A DNA stretch of 53,414 nt from positions 1 through 53,414 of IMG/VR virus record IMGVR_UViG_3300032117_002338. One strand, 5' to 3'. The stretch is from a virus. Below the pieces are notes generated by a model that was not told where the DNA came from, made no database searches, and saw nothing but the letters and a program-made list of their open reading frames with translations. Both the position numbers and the translations under genes were made by a program. Below are positions 14,973 to 20,856 of this stretch, in pieces; the stretch's first letter is position 1; each line of letters begins with the position of its first letter.

Positions 14973-15512
14973 ATGATAGAGAAGCTGACCGATAGGGCTG
15001 GCAGGGCGCTGTACCTCATGCATCTGCTGAATCTCAACCGCGAGGATCGCATGCTGCGGTTCGCCGGCAACATGGATGGCGATGTCATAGTGGGCTACGT
15101 CAACAACATACCCGACACCGATCACCTGCTGGGTTATAGGTACGATGGGGAGCTGGTGGGGTTCGCCCACATCGGCTACATGGGAGATGGCAAGGCCGAG
15201 ATAGGCTTCAGCGTCGATTCGGAGGCCCGAGGCAAGGGCATAGGCGAGAGGCTGTTCAAGTACTGCGTGGACTTCTGCAAGCTCAAGGGGGTTGACACCA
15301 TATACACCTTCTGCCTGCCAACCAACGTCGCGGTGACGAGGATAGTGTCAAAGTCAGGCCTGAGCATCAGCAAGGATGAGCCGGGCACGGCATTGGCCAT
15401 AGATCAGCATCCAGACGTGTTGGCCTACTACACCGTCCTGGGGAACGAATACATGAGGAACATATACAACGTGAACCGCCACTTCATGCGGCCGTTGATG
15501 TTCGATCGATGA
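14973..15512 (+). CDS. GNAT-family N-acetyltransferase (179 aa)
   Basis: Shine-Dalgarno GGAGGTGATGT before ATG. The acetyl-CoA site is clear near residues 82-92 (EARGKGIGERLF, the Q/RxxGxG/A loop), preceded by the strand AEIGFSVD and followed by FCLPTNVAVTRIVSKSGL. It transfers acetyl from acetyl-CoA to an unknown amine. Its end overlaps the converging PP-loop gene by 29 nt. Confidence 0.88.
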   Translation: MIEKLTDRAGRALYLMHLLNLNREDRMLRFAGNMDGDVIVGYVNNIPDTDHLLGYRYDGELVGFAHIGYMGDGKAEIGFSVDSEARGKGIGERLFKYCVDFCKLKGVDTIYTFCLPTNVAVTRIVSKSGLSISKDEPGTALAIDQHPDVLAYYTVLGNEYMRNIYNVNRHFMRPLMFDR

Positions 15513-16431
15513 ACCCATCCCTGGCCAAGCGCGACATCCTGGACACAGGCATGTCCATGCCAAGCTGGTGGCGTATGTGCTGCACCGGTATGTATATGGA
15601 TCCCAGATGGGGGAACAGAGCACCAAGCTTTTTCTCCATCGGCTTCCGCCAATGGTTGATGTTCTCATACCCCTCGTACTTGGGGCGGACGACCATGTCG
15701 GGCCACAGGCTGTGCAGGACCAATATCTTCTCGGGGCTGGTTGCGGTTGGCATGGCGGTCATGAAGTAGTCGGGATTGCGCAGCATGCATGCTATGAGAT
15801 CGATCTCTTGGTATGCCGCGAACAACTCAGGCGTGTCACTGAAGAAGTATGGGTAATGCACGGCGTGGTTGCGATGCAACCACTGCAATGGTGGTATGAG
15901 GTTGGTGTTCTTCTTCATGTGTATGCGGCGGTTGATGGTGGTGAATCCCTGCACTCCGCCACCGATGATGGCACAACCTCCGCTATCCTCGACGTGCTCC
16001 ATCAGAGCCAAGACCAGATATCTGTAGACACCGTTTGATTCGTACCCGTCGGCGCAGAAGCGACGGATGGCATCCTCCAGATAGGGGATGGGATCCACCT
16101 CCAACAGCTCATGGGCTATGCCCCGCTCGGTGCAGAAACGCTTGGCGTATCCTATGTCATGCTCGTTCGTGCCATCGGAGAAGCTGATGCTGAGCGCGGA
16201 GAAAGGTATGCCTTGGTCGTGGAAGGCCCTGGCGACGACCTCGCTGTCTATGCCGCCGCTCATGCACACTACCATGGGGCGTTTGGTTGATTCGGCTATG
16301 CGCCGTGCCTCCAGATATATCTCCTCCTTCCATGGCAGCAAAGGTCGGGTGATGGATCTAAAGCTGATGCCAAACCTATCCGCTATCGCAGCGGGGTTCC
16401 TGCCATCGAATCTGTAATCAAAGCATATCAT
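15484..16431 (-). CDS. Asparagine-synthase-like PP-loop ATP pyrophosphatase (315 aa)
   Basis: Start at MICFDYRFDG; a further upstream ATG is less likely. VVCMSGGIDSEVVARAF near residue 55 is the SGGxDS PP-loop that forms an adenylated intermediate. Further family-like features are YLEDAIRRF and GGGVQGF. The N-terminal glutamine-amidotransferase domain of AsnB is absent, so the amine donor or partner is unknown. Roles in amidation or nucleotide or sugar modification are all possible. QueC was considered but its motifs are not seen. Confidence 0.8.
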   Translation of the reverse strand: MICFDYRFDGRNPAAIADRFGISFRSITRPLLPWKEEIYLEARRIAESTKRPMVVCMSGGIDSEVVARAFHDQGIPFSALSISFSDGTNEHDIGYAKRFCTERGIAHELLEVDPIPYLEDAIRRFCADGYESNGVYRYLVLALMEHVEDSGGCAIIGGGVQGFTTINRRIHMKKNTNLIPPLQWLHRNHAVHYPYFFSDTPELFAAYQEIDLIACMLRNPDYFMTAMPTATSPEKILVLHSLWPDMVVRPKYEGYENINHWRKPMEKKLGALFPHLGSIYIPVQHIRHQLGMDMPVSRMSRLARDGFIDRTSTAA

Positions 16432-16476
16432 GACAGCAGTATGCCAGCATGGCATGCATCAGGTCAAATAGTCAAA

Positions 16477-16553
16477 GCCGCCGTGGCCCAACTGGCAGAG
16501 GCGCTAGGTCGAGAGCCTAGATGGTGTTGGTTCAAATCCAACCGGCGGCACCA
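16477..16553 (+). tRNA. tRNA-Leu(GAG) with C33, class-I-sized
   Basis: GCCGCCG/CGGCGGC acceptor, CTAGG-TCGAGAG-CCTAG arm (C33), variable loop 5 nt, encoded CCA. Confidence 0.88.
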
Positions 16554-16559
16554 ATCATC

Positions 16560-16637
16560 GCCCTCATGGCCCAACTGGCAAGAGGCGCCGGGTTCAAACT
16601 CCGGATGTTGTAAGTTCGAATCTTACTGAGGGCACCA
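16560..16637 (+). tRNA. tRNA-Leu(CAA), class-I-sized
   Basis: GCCCTCA/TGAGGGC acceptor, CCGGG-TTCAAAC-TCCGG arm, T stem GTAAG/CTTAC, encoded CCA. Confidence 0.9.
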
Positions 16638-16646
16638 AGTTTACAT

Positions 16647-16720
16647 AGGTCGTAAGTGTTATGGTAGCACGCTGAGCTCCAACCTCAGAAGCGCGGGTTC
16701 GACTCCTGCACGACCTGCCA
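16647..16720 (+). tRNA. tRNA-Trp(CCA)
   Basis: AGGTCGT/ACGACCT acceptor, CTGAG-CTCCAAC-CTCAG arm, G73 and encoded CCA. The CCA overlaps a late promoter box. Confidence 0.94.
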
Positions 16721-16726
16721 TAAATA
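16719..16726 (+). promoter_or_regulatory. Late promoter CATAAATA with start codon at predicted +1
   Basis: By T4 spacing the transcript would begin at 16732, exactly the A of the following ATG. The box shares 'CA' with the end of tRNA-Trp. Confidence 0.65.
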
Positions 16727-16731
16727 CCAGC

Positions 16732-16899
16732 ATGAAGATATCAGAGATACTCAAGCCGATGACCATCATGGGGGCCACTGACAGCCACGGGCATGTCAAC
16801 AGGGCCAAGGCTGAGCGCATCCCAGACCCTCGAGGTTGGTTCGCCAAGAACAAGCGAGCCTTGAGGAAGAATCGCAAACCAACCGGCTCCGTTAGGTAA
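16732..16899 (+). CDS. Small basic protein (55 aa), leaderless late gene
   Basis: Begins MKISEILKPM, the N-terminal pattern shared with the late genes at 13900 (MRISEI) and 22121 (MVKIAEI). The C-terminal half is strongly basic (KNKRALRKNRKPTGS). No Shine-Dalgarno; the late box ends 5 nt upstream. It may be a small nucleic-acid-binding or virion protein. Confidence 0.65.
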   Translation: MKISEILKPMTIMGATDSHGHVNRAKAERIPDPRGWFAKNKRALRKNRKPTGSVR

Positions 16900-16960
16900 G
16901 TGTTATACTAGCTGATTCGTAACCAGCACGTGAACGCTGGCGATCATCAATGTTGCCATT
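16882..16960 (+). other. Degenerate tRNA-like sequence with Thr(CGT)-type loop
   Basis: The D-arm-like AAGTGTTATACTAGC parallels tRNA-Trp just upstream, and an arm GCTGA-TTCGTAA-CCAGC (A31-C39 mismatch) would give anticodon CGT. No matching acceptor or T arm, so it is probably a tRNA remnant overlapping the end of the 55-aa gene. Confidence 0.3.
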
Positions 16961-16975
16961 GGGCCAAATCAATGG

Positions 16976-17003
16976 TTGACACCGACAGCAGAGATGCTAT
17001 CGT
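16976..17003 (+). promoter_or_regulatory. Early-type promoter for the 17.0-17.6 kb tRNA block
   Basis: TTGACA, N16, TATCGT preceded by TGC. Confidence 0.75.
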
Positions 17004-17040
17004 AGATGAGTTGAGAGACACAGTTGAAAGGTTTCTTTAC

Positions 17041-17137
17041 CGGTTTCGGTCGTCCGGTCCACCGCCGGCAAGCATGGTAATGCCCGATTGAGTTGCGGAC
17101 GCTGCCAAGCCCAAGGGTGAGCATGTGGATGAAACCG
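17041..17137 (+). ncRNA. Structured RNA element 3
   Basis: Nested helices CGGTTTC (17041)/GAAACCG (17131) and CGTCCG (17051)/CGGACG (17096), with an inner GCAT-GGTA-ATGC hairpin. It lies between an early promoter and tRNA-Ala; no ORF and no CCA. Confidence 0.4.
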
Positions 17138-17146
17138 AGCAGTTTA

Positions 17147-17221
17147 GGGCCGTTGGTGATAACGGGAGCACGACGCGTTTGCACCGCGTAGGCCGGGGTT
17201 CGACTCCCCGACGGTCCACCA
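17147..17221 (+). tRNA. tRNA-Ala(TGC), copy 2
   Basis: GGGCCGT/ACGGTCC acceptor with G3-U70, ACGCG-TTTGCAC-CGCGT arm, encoded CCA. Confidence 0.94.
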
Positions 17222-17225
17222 ATTT

Positions 17226-17301
17226 GCGCATGTCGATCTCTGGTGAGATCACCTGTCTGTCTAACAGGTCTAGGCGAGTTCGATCCTCGTCATGCGCGCC
17301 A
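17226..17301 (+). tRNA. tRNA-Asp(GTC)
   Basis: GCGCATG/CATGCGC acceptor, CCTGT-CTGTCTA-ACAGG arm, G73 and encoded CCA. Confidence 0.94.
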
Positions 17302-17326
17302 AATTTAACCAGAGAGGACTACGAGA

Positions 17327-17599
17327 ATGTCTAGCGACGAAGATAACGAAGGCAAGATGAAGGTGGTGTTCGCACCCGGGTCCTTTGATGGGTTCGAGGG
17401 GACGCAAGAGGAGCTCGACGCGCTCGTGGCGGAGATCATGGGCATGTTGGAGAGCGGCGATCTGCTGGAGAAGGCTGTGGTCCTTGACGAGGCATCGTTC
17501 GATGAGCTGCCCGATGACGTCAAGGAGAGCATCATGCGAGATCTCGCCAACATCAACGAGGACGGCGACATCGACGTCAAACCTCGCCTGCTCAACTGA
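17327..17599 (+). CDS. Small acidic conserved T4-like phage protein (90 aa)
   Basis: VVFAPGSFDGFEGTQEELDALVAEI around residues 13-37 resembles a small acidic family seen in cyanomyovirus-type phages; the function is not known to me. Overall acidic and cytoplasmic. Co-transcribed with flanking tRNAs from 16976. The ribosome site is weak (GAGAGGACTACGAGA). Confidence 0.75.
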   Translation: MSSDEDNEGKMKVVFAPGSFDGFEGTQEELDALVAEIMGMLESGDLLEKAVVLDEASFDELPDDVKESIMRDLANINEDGDIDVKPRLLN

Positions 17600-17605
17600 C
17601 ACAGA

Positions 17606-17679
17606 TGGCGTGTAGCTCAATGGGAGAGCATTGGTCCGATAAACCAAAGACGAAGGTTCGATTCCTTCCTCGCCAACCA
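17606..17679 (+). tRNA. tRNA-Ile(GAT) with C33
   Basis: TGGCGTG/CTCGCCA acceptor (one T-T mismatch), TTGGT-CCGATAA-ACCAA arm with C33, T loop TTCGATT, encoded CCA. Confidence 0.86.
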
Positions 17680-17686
17680 ACATCAT

Positions 17687-17762
17687 TCGGGGATAGTTCA
17701 ACTGGAAGAACGCTGGCCTTTGAAGCCGGATGCTGGTGGTTCGAACCCATCTCCCCGAACCA
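17687..17762 (+). tRNA. tRNA-Gln(TTG)
   Basis: TCGGGGA/TCCCCGA acceptor, CTGGC-CTTTGAA-GCCGG arm, encoded CCA. Confidence 0.93.
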
Positions 17763-17765
17763 AAT

Positions 17766-17849
17766 GGACCAGTAGCGTAAAGGCAGGCAAGTGCCGCCAC
17801 CGGATTTTTAACCCGGCCGCAGGGGGAGCGTTACCTCACTGGTCCTCCA
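17766..17849 (+). tRNA. tRNA-Lys(TTT), atypical
   Basis: GGACCAG/CTGGTCC acceptor, CCGGA-TTTTTAA-CCCGG arm (A31-C39 mismatch), T73 and encoded CCA. The D region is enlarged to about 27 nt and the T loop reads AGCGTTA. Confidence 0.72.
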
Positions 17850-17851
17850 AT

Positions 17852-17930
17852 GCCCACGTAGGCCAACAGGTTAGAGTCACCGGACTTAAAATCCGGACAG
17901 TGTCGGGTTCGAATCCCACCGTGGGCACCA
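17852..17930 (+). tRNA. tRNA-Leu(TAA)
   Basis: GCCCACG/CGTGGGC acceptor, CCGGA-CTTAAAA-TCCGG arm, T loop TTCGAAT, short variable region, encoded CCA. The T stem has two mismatches. Confidence 0.88.
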
Positions 17931-17968
17931 GTCAGATCGTGGAAAACACGTCAAATACCGGCATATGG

Positions 17969-17996
17969 TTGACATATGCTGGATCGCTGCTATATA
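17969..17996 (+). promoter_or_regulatory. Early-type promoter before tRNA-Cys
   Basis: TTGACA, N16, TATATA with TGC before the -10. Confidence 0.7.
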
Positions 17997-18018
17997 CTAA
18001 TGACACGATGAGAATTTC

Positions 18019-18093
18019 GGTGTGGTGGCAGAGCATTTATGCGCCAGCCTGCAAAGCTGGATTAGGTAGGTGAGACTCCTACCCACACCTCCA
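18019..18093 (+). tRNA. tRNA-Cys(GCA)
   Basis: GGTGTGG/CCACACC acceptor, CCAGC-CTGCAAA-GCTGG arm, T stem GTAGG/CCTAC with loop TGAGACT (C56 replaced), U73 and encoded CCA. Confidence 0.9.
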
Positions 18094-18138
18094 ACATTTG
18101 ACCATCAAATGGTCCTTTCCTCGATGAAGCAGGTCAGA

Positions 18139-18167
18139 TTGACACGGCGCCGAGGGTCGAGCATAAT
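18139..18167 (+). promoter_or_regulatory. Probable promoter
   Basis: TTGACA, N17, CATAAT upstream of the structured element at 18232. Confidence 0.5.
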
Positions 18168-18231
18168 TGATTCAACCAGAATGTTATGCCAGTGGAAGCC
18201 GTCACCACTATAAACAATCGGTGCGAAATTT

Positions 18232-18332
18232 GGGAGTACGGGTGCATGGTAACATGTTGCTCCGTCCGGCTTAACCGTTCACACAGCGGGCCGGACACTC
18301 ACCGGGTCGAGTGTGCGATGCCGGTGCTCCCA
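18232..18332 (+). ncRNA. Structured RNA element 4: oversized cloverleaf-like RNA
   Basis: Acceptor-like GGGAGTA/TGCTCCC, a central GTCCGGC/GCCGGAC helix with a 19-nt loop, and CACCGG/CCGGTG (or alternatively ACACTC/GAGTGT) near the 3' side. It is followed by ATGC, not CCA. The cloverleaf order is kept but the loops are expanded. Confidence 0.45.
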
Positions 18333-18343
18333 TGCTAGTTTAT

Positions 18344-18427
18344 TCCTGGGTGGCGGAATGGTAAACGCACCGCACTGTTAATGCGACGCCGAAAGGTTTG
18401 CAGGTTCGAGTCCTGCTCCAGGAGCCA
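18344..18427 (+). tRNA. Class-II tRNA with Asn anticodon (GTT) on a Leu-like body
   Basis: TCCTGGG/TCCAGGA acceptor, D region TGGCGGAATGGTAAACGC as in tRNA-Leu, loop CTGTTAA, long variable arm GCC-GAAA-GGT, T loop TTCGAGT, G73 and encoded CCA. The anticodon arm bases (CCGCACTGTTAATGCG) are identical to tRNA-Asn at 14535. Charging identity is uncertain. Confidence 0.85.
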
Positions 18428-18495
18428 ACGATCAAAGTTGTGGGTGACATAGTTGTAACGGAACCCTCGCATATCAACCGGCTGGGAGGCATGGC

Positions 18496-18840
18496 ATGAA
18501 ACAGATGCTGATAATGCGCAAGGATCTAAACATGCGCAAGGGCAAGCTGATCGCACAGGGTGCGCATGCCAGCCTCAAGGCCACTTTGGAGAACCTGGAT
18601 CATCCCAGCGTCAAGGAATGGCTGGCTGGCAGGTTCACCAAGATAGCGGTCAGCGTGGACAGCGAGGCCGAGATGTTTGACATCCTCGGCAAGGCACGCG
18701 CAGCCGGATTGATCACCGCGCAGATAACCGACGCAGGGCTCACGGAGTTCAACGGGGTGCCAACCAACACCTGCATCGCGGTGGGGCCGGCATCCGCTGA
18801 GGATCTGGCCCCCATCACCGGCCATCTCAAGCTTCTGTGA
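18496..18840 (+). CDS. Peptidyl-tRNA hydrolase 2 (PTH2 family, 114 aa)
   Basis: Full-length for the archaeal/eukaryotic-type PTH2: MRKDLNMRKGKLIAQGAHAS at the N-terminus, TDAGLTEFNGVPTNTCIAVGPA near 80, and the terminal TGHLKLL. It releases tRNA from peptidyl-tRNA that dropped off the ribosome. Its place inside the tRNA region fits recycling of phage tRNAs during heavy late translation. Bacterial hosts normally use the unrelated Pth1, so this is an unusual cargo. Shine-Dalgarno GGGAGG. It converges with the sulfotransferase-like gene. Confidence 0.92.
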   Translation: MKQMLIMRKDLNMRKGKLIAQGAHASLKATLENLDHPSVKEWLAGRFTKIAVSVDSEAEMFDILGKARAAGLITAQITDAGLTEFNGVPTNTCIAVGPASAEDLAPITGHLKLL

Positions 18841-18842
18841 CC

Positions 18843-19661
18843 TCAACCCAATCTATCGATCAGGGGCCTCATGGCCTCCTCGAATTCGTCGCAGTAGCGT
18901 AGCAGCTCCTCGCCATTGGTGAAATACCTCAGCGCACGCTCCCTGTGTGGCATGTGGTTCTTGGCGTAGTATGTCCTAGCCTCACCTGACATGCCTATGG
19001 CCTCTATGGTCGGGGTGGGCAGCTGATCAAACCAAACCAACTGGTCCAACAGATCTAGGTTGCTGTGCAACCAATCGTTGTGCCAAAGCACCTGCTCGGA
19101 ATAGCTCCTCAACGATCCCAATCTGATCTCCTTGGGAGTGATGCTCTCGCCCAACCTCCTGTCGAGCTCGGATCTGTCGTAGCTCCAGATGTTGAAGTAG
19201 TCTCCCATGGCCAGGCTTATGAGGGCGGCACCAACGTCGCGGCGATTGAGCCCTATCTTTATCACGCTGCCATCGTTTATGAGATGATCGTATATGGGCA
19301 CATCGTTGCCTTCCAGCAGATCCTCGGCGCCCATCTTGATTATGAAGAACCGACGCTCGTGTGCATCCAGATGGCGCAGCTTTGATCTGACCAGATATGT
19401 TGGGGTGGGTCGGCGTATGAGGCTGACGCTGCCGTCGGCGAATGGTATGCTCTCCCTGATGACGCTGTGAGTCGACACGCCGTTGACATCGCGCTGGTAG
19501 TGGTTGCAACCCAGATACTCTGACAGGTTGACGCTATCGATGCCTAGCCCTGTGACATGGTTATGTATCATGTCACACAGCGCTGATGTGCCGAATCGCC
19601 AGCTGCCGAAGACGACCAATCCCCTCTTGCCGGCCATTGAATCCGGTGGGTTGGTAGACAT
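18843..19661 (-). CDS. Sulfotransferase-like protein (272 aa)
   Basis: VVFGSWRFGTSALCDMI near residue 16 occupies the PAPS 5'-phosphosulfate loop position (GxxRSGTS-like; here SWRFGTS). VIKIGLNRRDVGAALISLAMG near 133 matches the 3'-phosphate-binding RRD/RRN region of sulfotransferases. It has GGAGG before ATG and a GATAAATA late box upstream on the same strand. The acceptor is unknown, possibly a host or phage glycan. Confidence 0.78.
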   Translation of the reverse strand: MSTNPPDSMAGKRGLVVFGSWRFGTSALCDMIHNHVTGLGIDSVNLSEYLGCNHYQRDVNGVSTHSVIRESIPFADGSVSLIRRPTPTYLVRSKLRHLDAHERRFFIIKMGAEDLLEGNDVPIYDHLINDGSVIKIGLNRRDVGAALISLAMGDYFNIWSYDRSELDRRLGESITPKEIRLGSLRSYSEQVLWHNDWLHSNLDLLDQLVWFDQLPTPTIEAIGMSGEARTYYAKNHMPHRERALRYFTNGEELLRYCDEFEEAMRPLIDRLG

Positions 19662-19683
19662 GTGGGATCCTCCATGCTATAAT
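19655..19683 (+). promoter_or_regulatory. Early-type promoter for tRNA-Ser(TGA)
   Basis: TAGACA, N17, TATAAT preceded by TGC. It overlaps the 5' leader of the divergent sulfotransferase gene. Confidence 0.6.
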
Positions 19684-19690
19684 ATGTGCA

Positions 19691-19698
19691 TATTTATC
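19691..19698 (-). promoter_or_regulatory. Late promoter box (GATAAATA) for the sulfotransferase-like gene
   Basis: Reverse-strand GATAAATA, 29 nt before the ATG at 19661. Confidence 0.65.
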
Positions 19699-19707
19699 CA
19701 GTGGTCA

Positions 19708-19795
19708 GGAAGGGTGGTAGAGCGGTCTATTACGTCGGTCTTGAAAGCCGAAGTACCGAAAGGTACCGTGGGTTCAAATCCCACCCCTTCCGCCA
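19708..19795 (+). tRNA. tRNA-Ser(TGA)
   Basis: GGAAGGG/CCCTTCC acceptor, TCGGT-CTTGAAA-GCCGA arm, long variable arm TACC-GAAA-GGTA, encoded CCA. Confidence 0.94.
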
Positions 19796-19847
19796 AATGA
19801 TACGCATCGTTAAATAAAAATGGGCACGGTGCCCGGAGGAATGTACG

Positions 19848-20069
19848 ATGGAACAGTTCGATCGATTCATAGGCAAGGTCTATGATGCGGCCACGGCCGA
19901 TCAGATAGCCGACATGGCCAAGCAACATGGATGGAGGATCCTACCATGGCCAGAGGGCGTGTCGCAGGTCAGCTACGACGAGGGCTGCCTCACAATATAC
20001 CTCAACAACGACATAGACGGCATCATCACACGCTTCCAGCTTGGAGCGGGTGAATCCCAGTCGGCCTAA
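19848..20069 (+). CDS. Small I78-inhibitor-like protein 2 (73 aa)
   Basis: FDRFIGKVYDAATADQIADMAKQHGW then LTIYLNNDIDGIITRFQLG: the same layout as the protein at 1189 (LYVGKVYSVETDAD...; NVWADPTNSFVTGFSIG). Shine-Dalgarno GGAGG at 19836, and a TTAAATAA late-type box at 19810. The I78-like assignment is by motif; the target is unknown. Confidence 0.65.
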   Translation: MEQFDRFIGKVYDAATADQIADMAKQHGWRILPWPEGVSQVSYDEGCLTIYLNNDIDGIITRFQLGAGESQSA

Positions 20070-20312
20070 GTGGCTGGCCAAGGATGGCACGGAATTCGAG
20101 GGGCAGAGTTGATTCACGGATGAGTTGTCACTGCTCACCCAAGCCAAGGCTTAGAGGTGATCACACAGCCACATCGAGGTCGGGAGATGGGATACGCCGT
20201 GCAATGACCCTCGGGTGCATTGCAGCCACTATCCAATCATAACCTTGTAAACCCGGACTCTGAAAAGGGGATGCATACCCGTTCCCCTCGGATGTTGATT
20301 GGAGCATGGTTG
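20070..20312 (+). other. Non-coding, hairpin-rich stretch including a decayed tRNA-like element
   Basis: TGCAATG-ACCC-TC-GGGT-G-CATTGCA forms a long hairpin near 20208-20233. CCAATCA (20233)/TGATTGG (20296) then closes a 70-nt tRNA-sized element with T-loop-like TTCCCCT and no CCA. No credible ORF. Confidence 0.4.
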
Positions 20313-20396
20313 ATGATCATGAAGATAGCGTTGATGGCATCATTGCTGGCGGCCGCGGCCGCCGTGATAACGGCCATGCTGACACACAGGGATTAG
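20313..20396 (+). CDS. 27-aa hydrophobic peptide
   Basis: ATG with GGAG 12 nt upstream; the product MIMKIALMASLLAAAAAV followed by a short polar tail is one membrane span. The TAG stop shares its last G with tRNA-Ser(GGA). Membrane micropeptide or chance ORF. Confidence 0.4.
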   Translation: MIMKIALMASLLAAAAAVITAMLTHRD

Positions 20397-20482
20397 GAGC
20401 GTGTACCGAACGGGGTTCGGCACCGATTGGAAATCGGTTGATGCCATCTTGGCATGCGGATCGAGACCGCCGCGCTCCGCCA
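20396..20482 (+). tRNA. tRNA-Ser(GGA)
   Basis: GGAGCGT/GCGCTCC acceptor, ACCGA-TTGGAAA-TCGGT arm, long variable arm TGCCA-TCT-TGGCA, T loop ATCGAGA (A54), G73 CCA. Confidence 0.88.
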
Positions 20483-20489
20483 CACACAC

Positions 20490-20581
20490 GGAGGGGTAAC
20501 CCAGGCGGCCCTGGGCACGGATTCGAAACCCGTTGGTGCCATTCGCTTGGCATGGAGATCGACACTGCCACCCCTCCGCCA
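20490..20581 (+). tRNA. tRNA-Ser(CGA)
   Basis: GGAGGGG/CCCCTCC acceptor, ACGGA-TTCGAAA-CCCGT arm (A31-C39 mismatch), variable arm TGCCA/TGGCA, T loop beginning ATCGACA, G73 CCA. Confidence 0.85.
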
Positions 20582-20589
20582 TCTATTGT

Positions 20590-20618
20590 TTGACCTAGAA
20601 CTGCGCATGCGGCATAAT
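20590..20618 (+). promoter_or_regulatory. Sigma70-like promoter
   Basis: TTGACC, N17, CATAAT before the 50-aa gene. Confidence 0.6.
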
Positions 20619-20659
20619 ACGCATGGGGATGATACCCCGGAAGCATGAGGAGACATGTA

Positions 20660-20812
20660 ATGGCAGATCCTAGAAGCAAACCCAAAGCGGCCAAGACCAA
20701 GGACAGCAAGGCCCCGCACGTGATGCAGGAGCAGTCCAAGCTGACGGCCATGAAGGCCACGCAGGTGCAGGCCAAGCCTCAGATCCAGAAGAACGTGGGA
20801 CGAGGTCGCTAA
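20660..20812 (+). CDS. Small basic Lys/Ala/Gln-rich protein (50 aa)
   Basis: ATG with GAGGAG and its own promoter. The sequence has Lys/Ala-rich repeats (RSKPKAAKTKDSKAP) and a basic end (NVGRGR). Probably disordered and nucleic-acid-binding. No family is recognised. Confidence 0.6.
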   Translation: MADPRSKPKAAKTKDSKAPHVMQEQSKLTAMKATQVQAKPQIQKNVGRGR

Positions 20813-20856
20813 CATGGCCATGCGTCGCCTCGCGGCGGACACACGGAGCGTCAGGC

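Noticed and set aside
15484-16431. QueC (7-deazaguanine synthesis) to match the YhhQ-type transporter
   Set aside because: The PP-loop SGGIDS is present, but the surrounding blocks look asparagine-synthase-like and the zinc-binding Cys set of QueC is missing.
16738-17252. Minus-strand ORFs through the tRNA blocks (also around 23807-24247 and 24341-24679)
   Set aside because: They are open only because tRNA T-arm sequences avoid stops; repeated FDSP/NPHG-type peptides are translated tRNA antisense.
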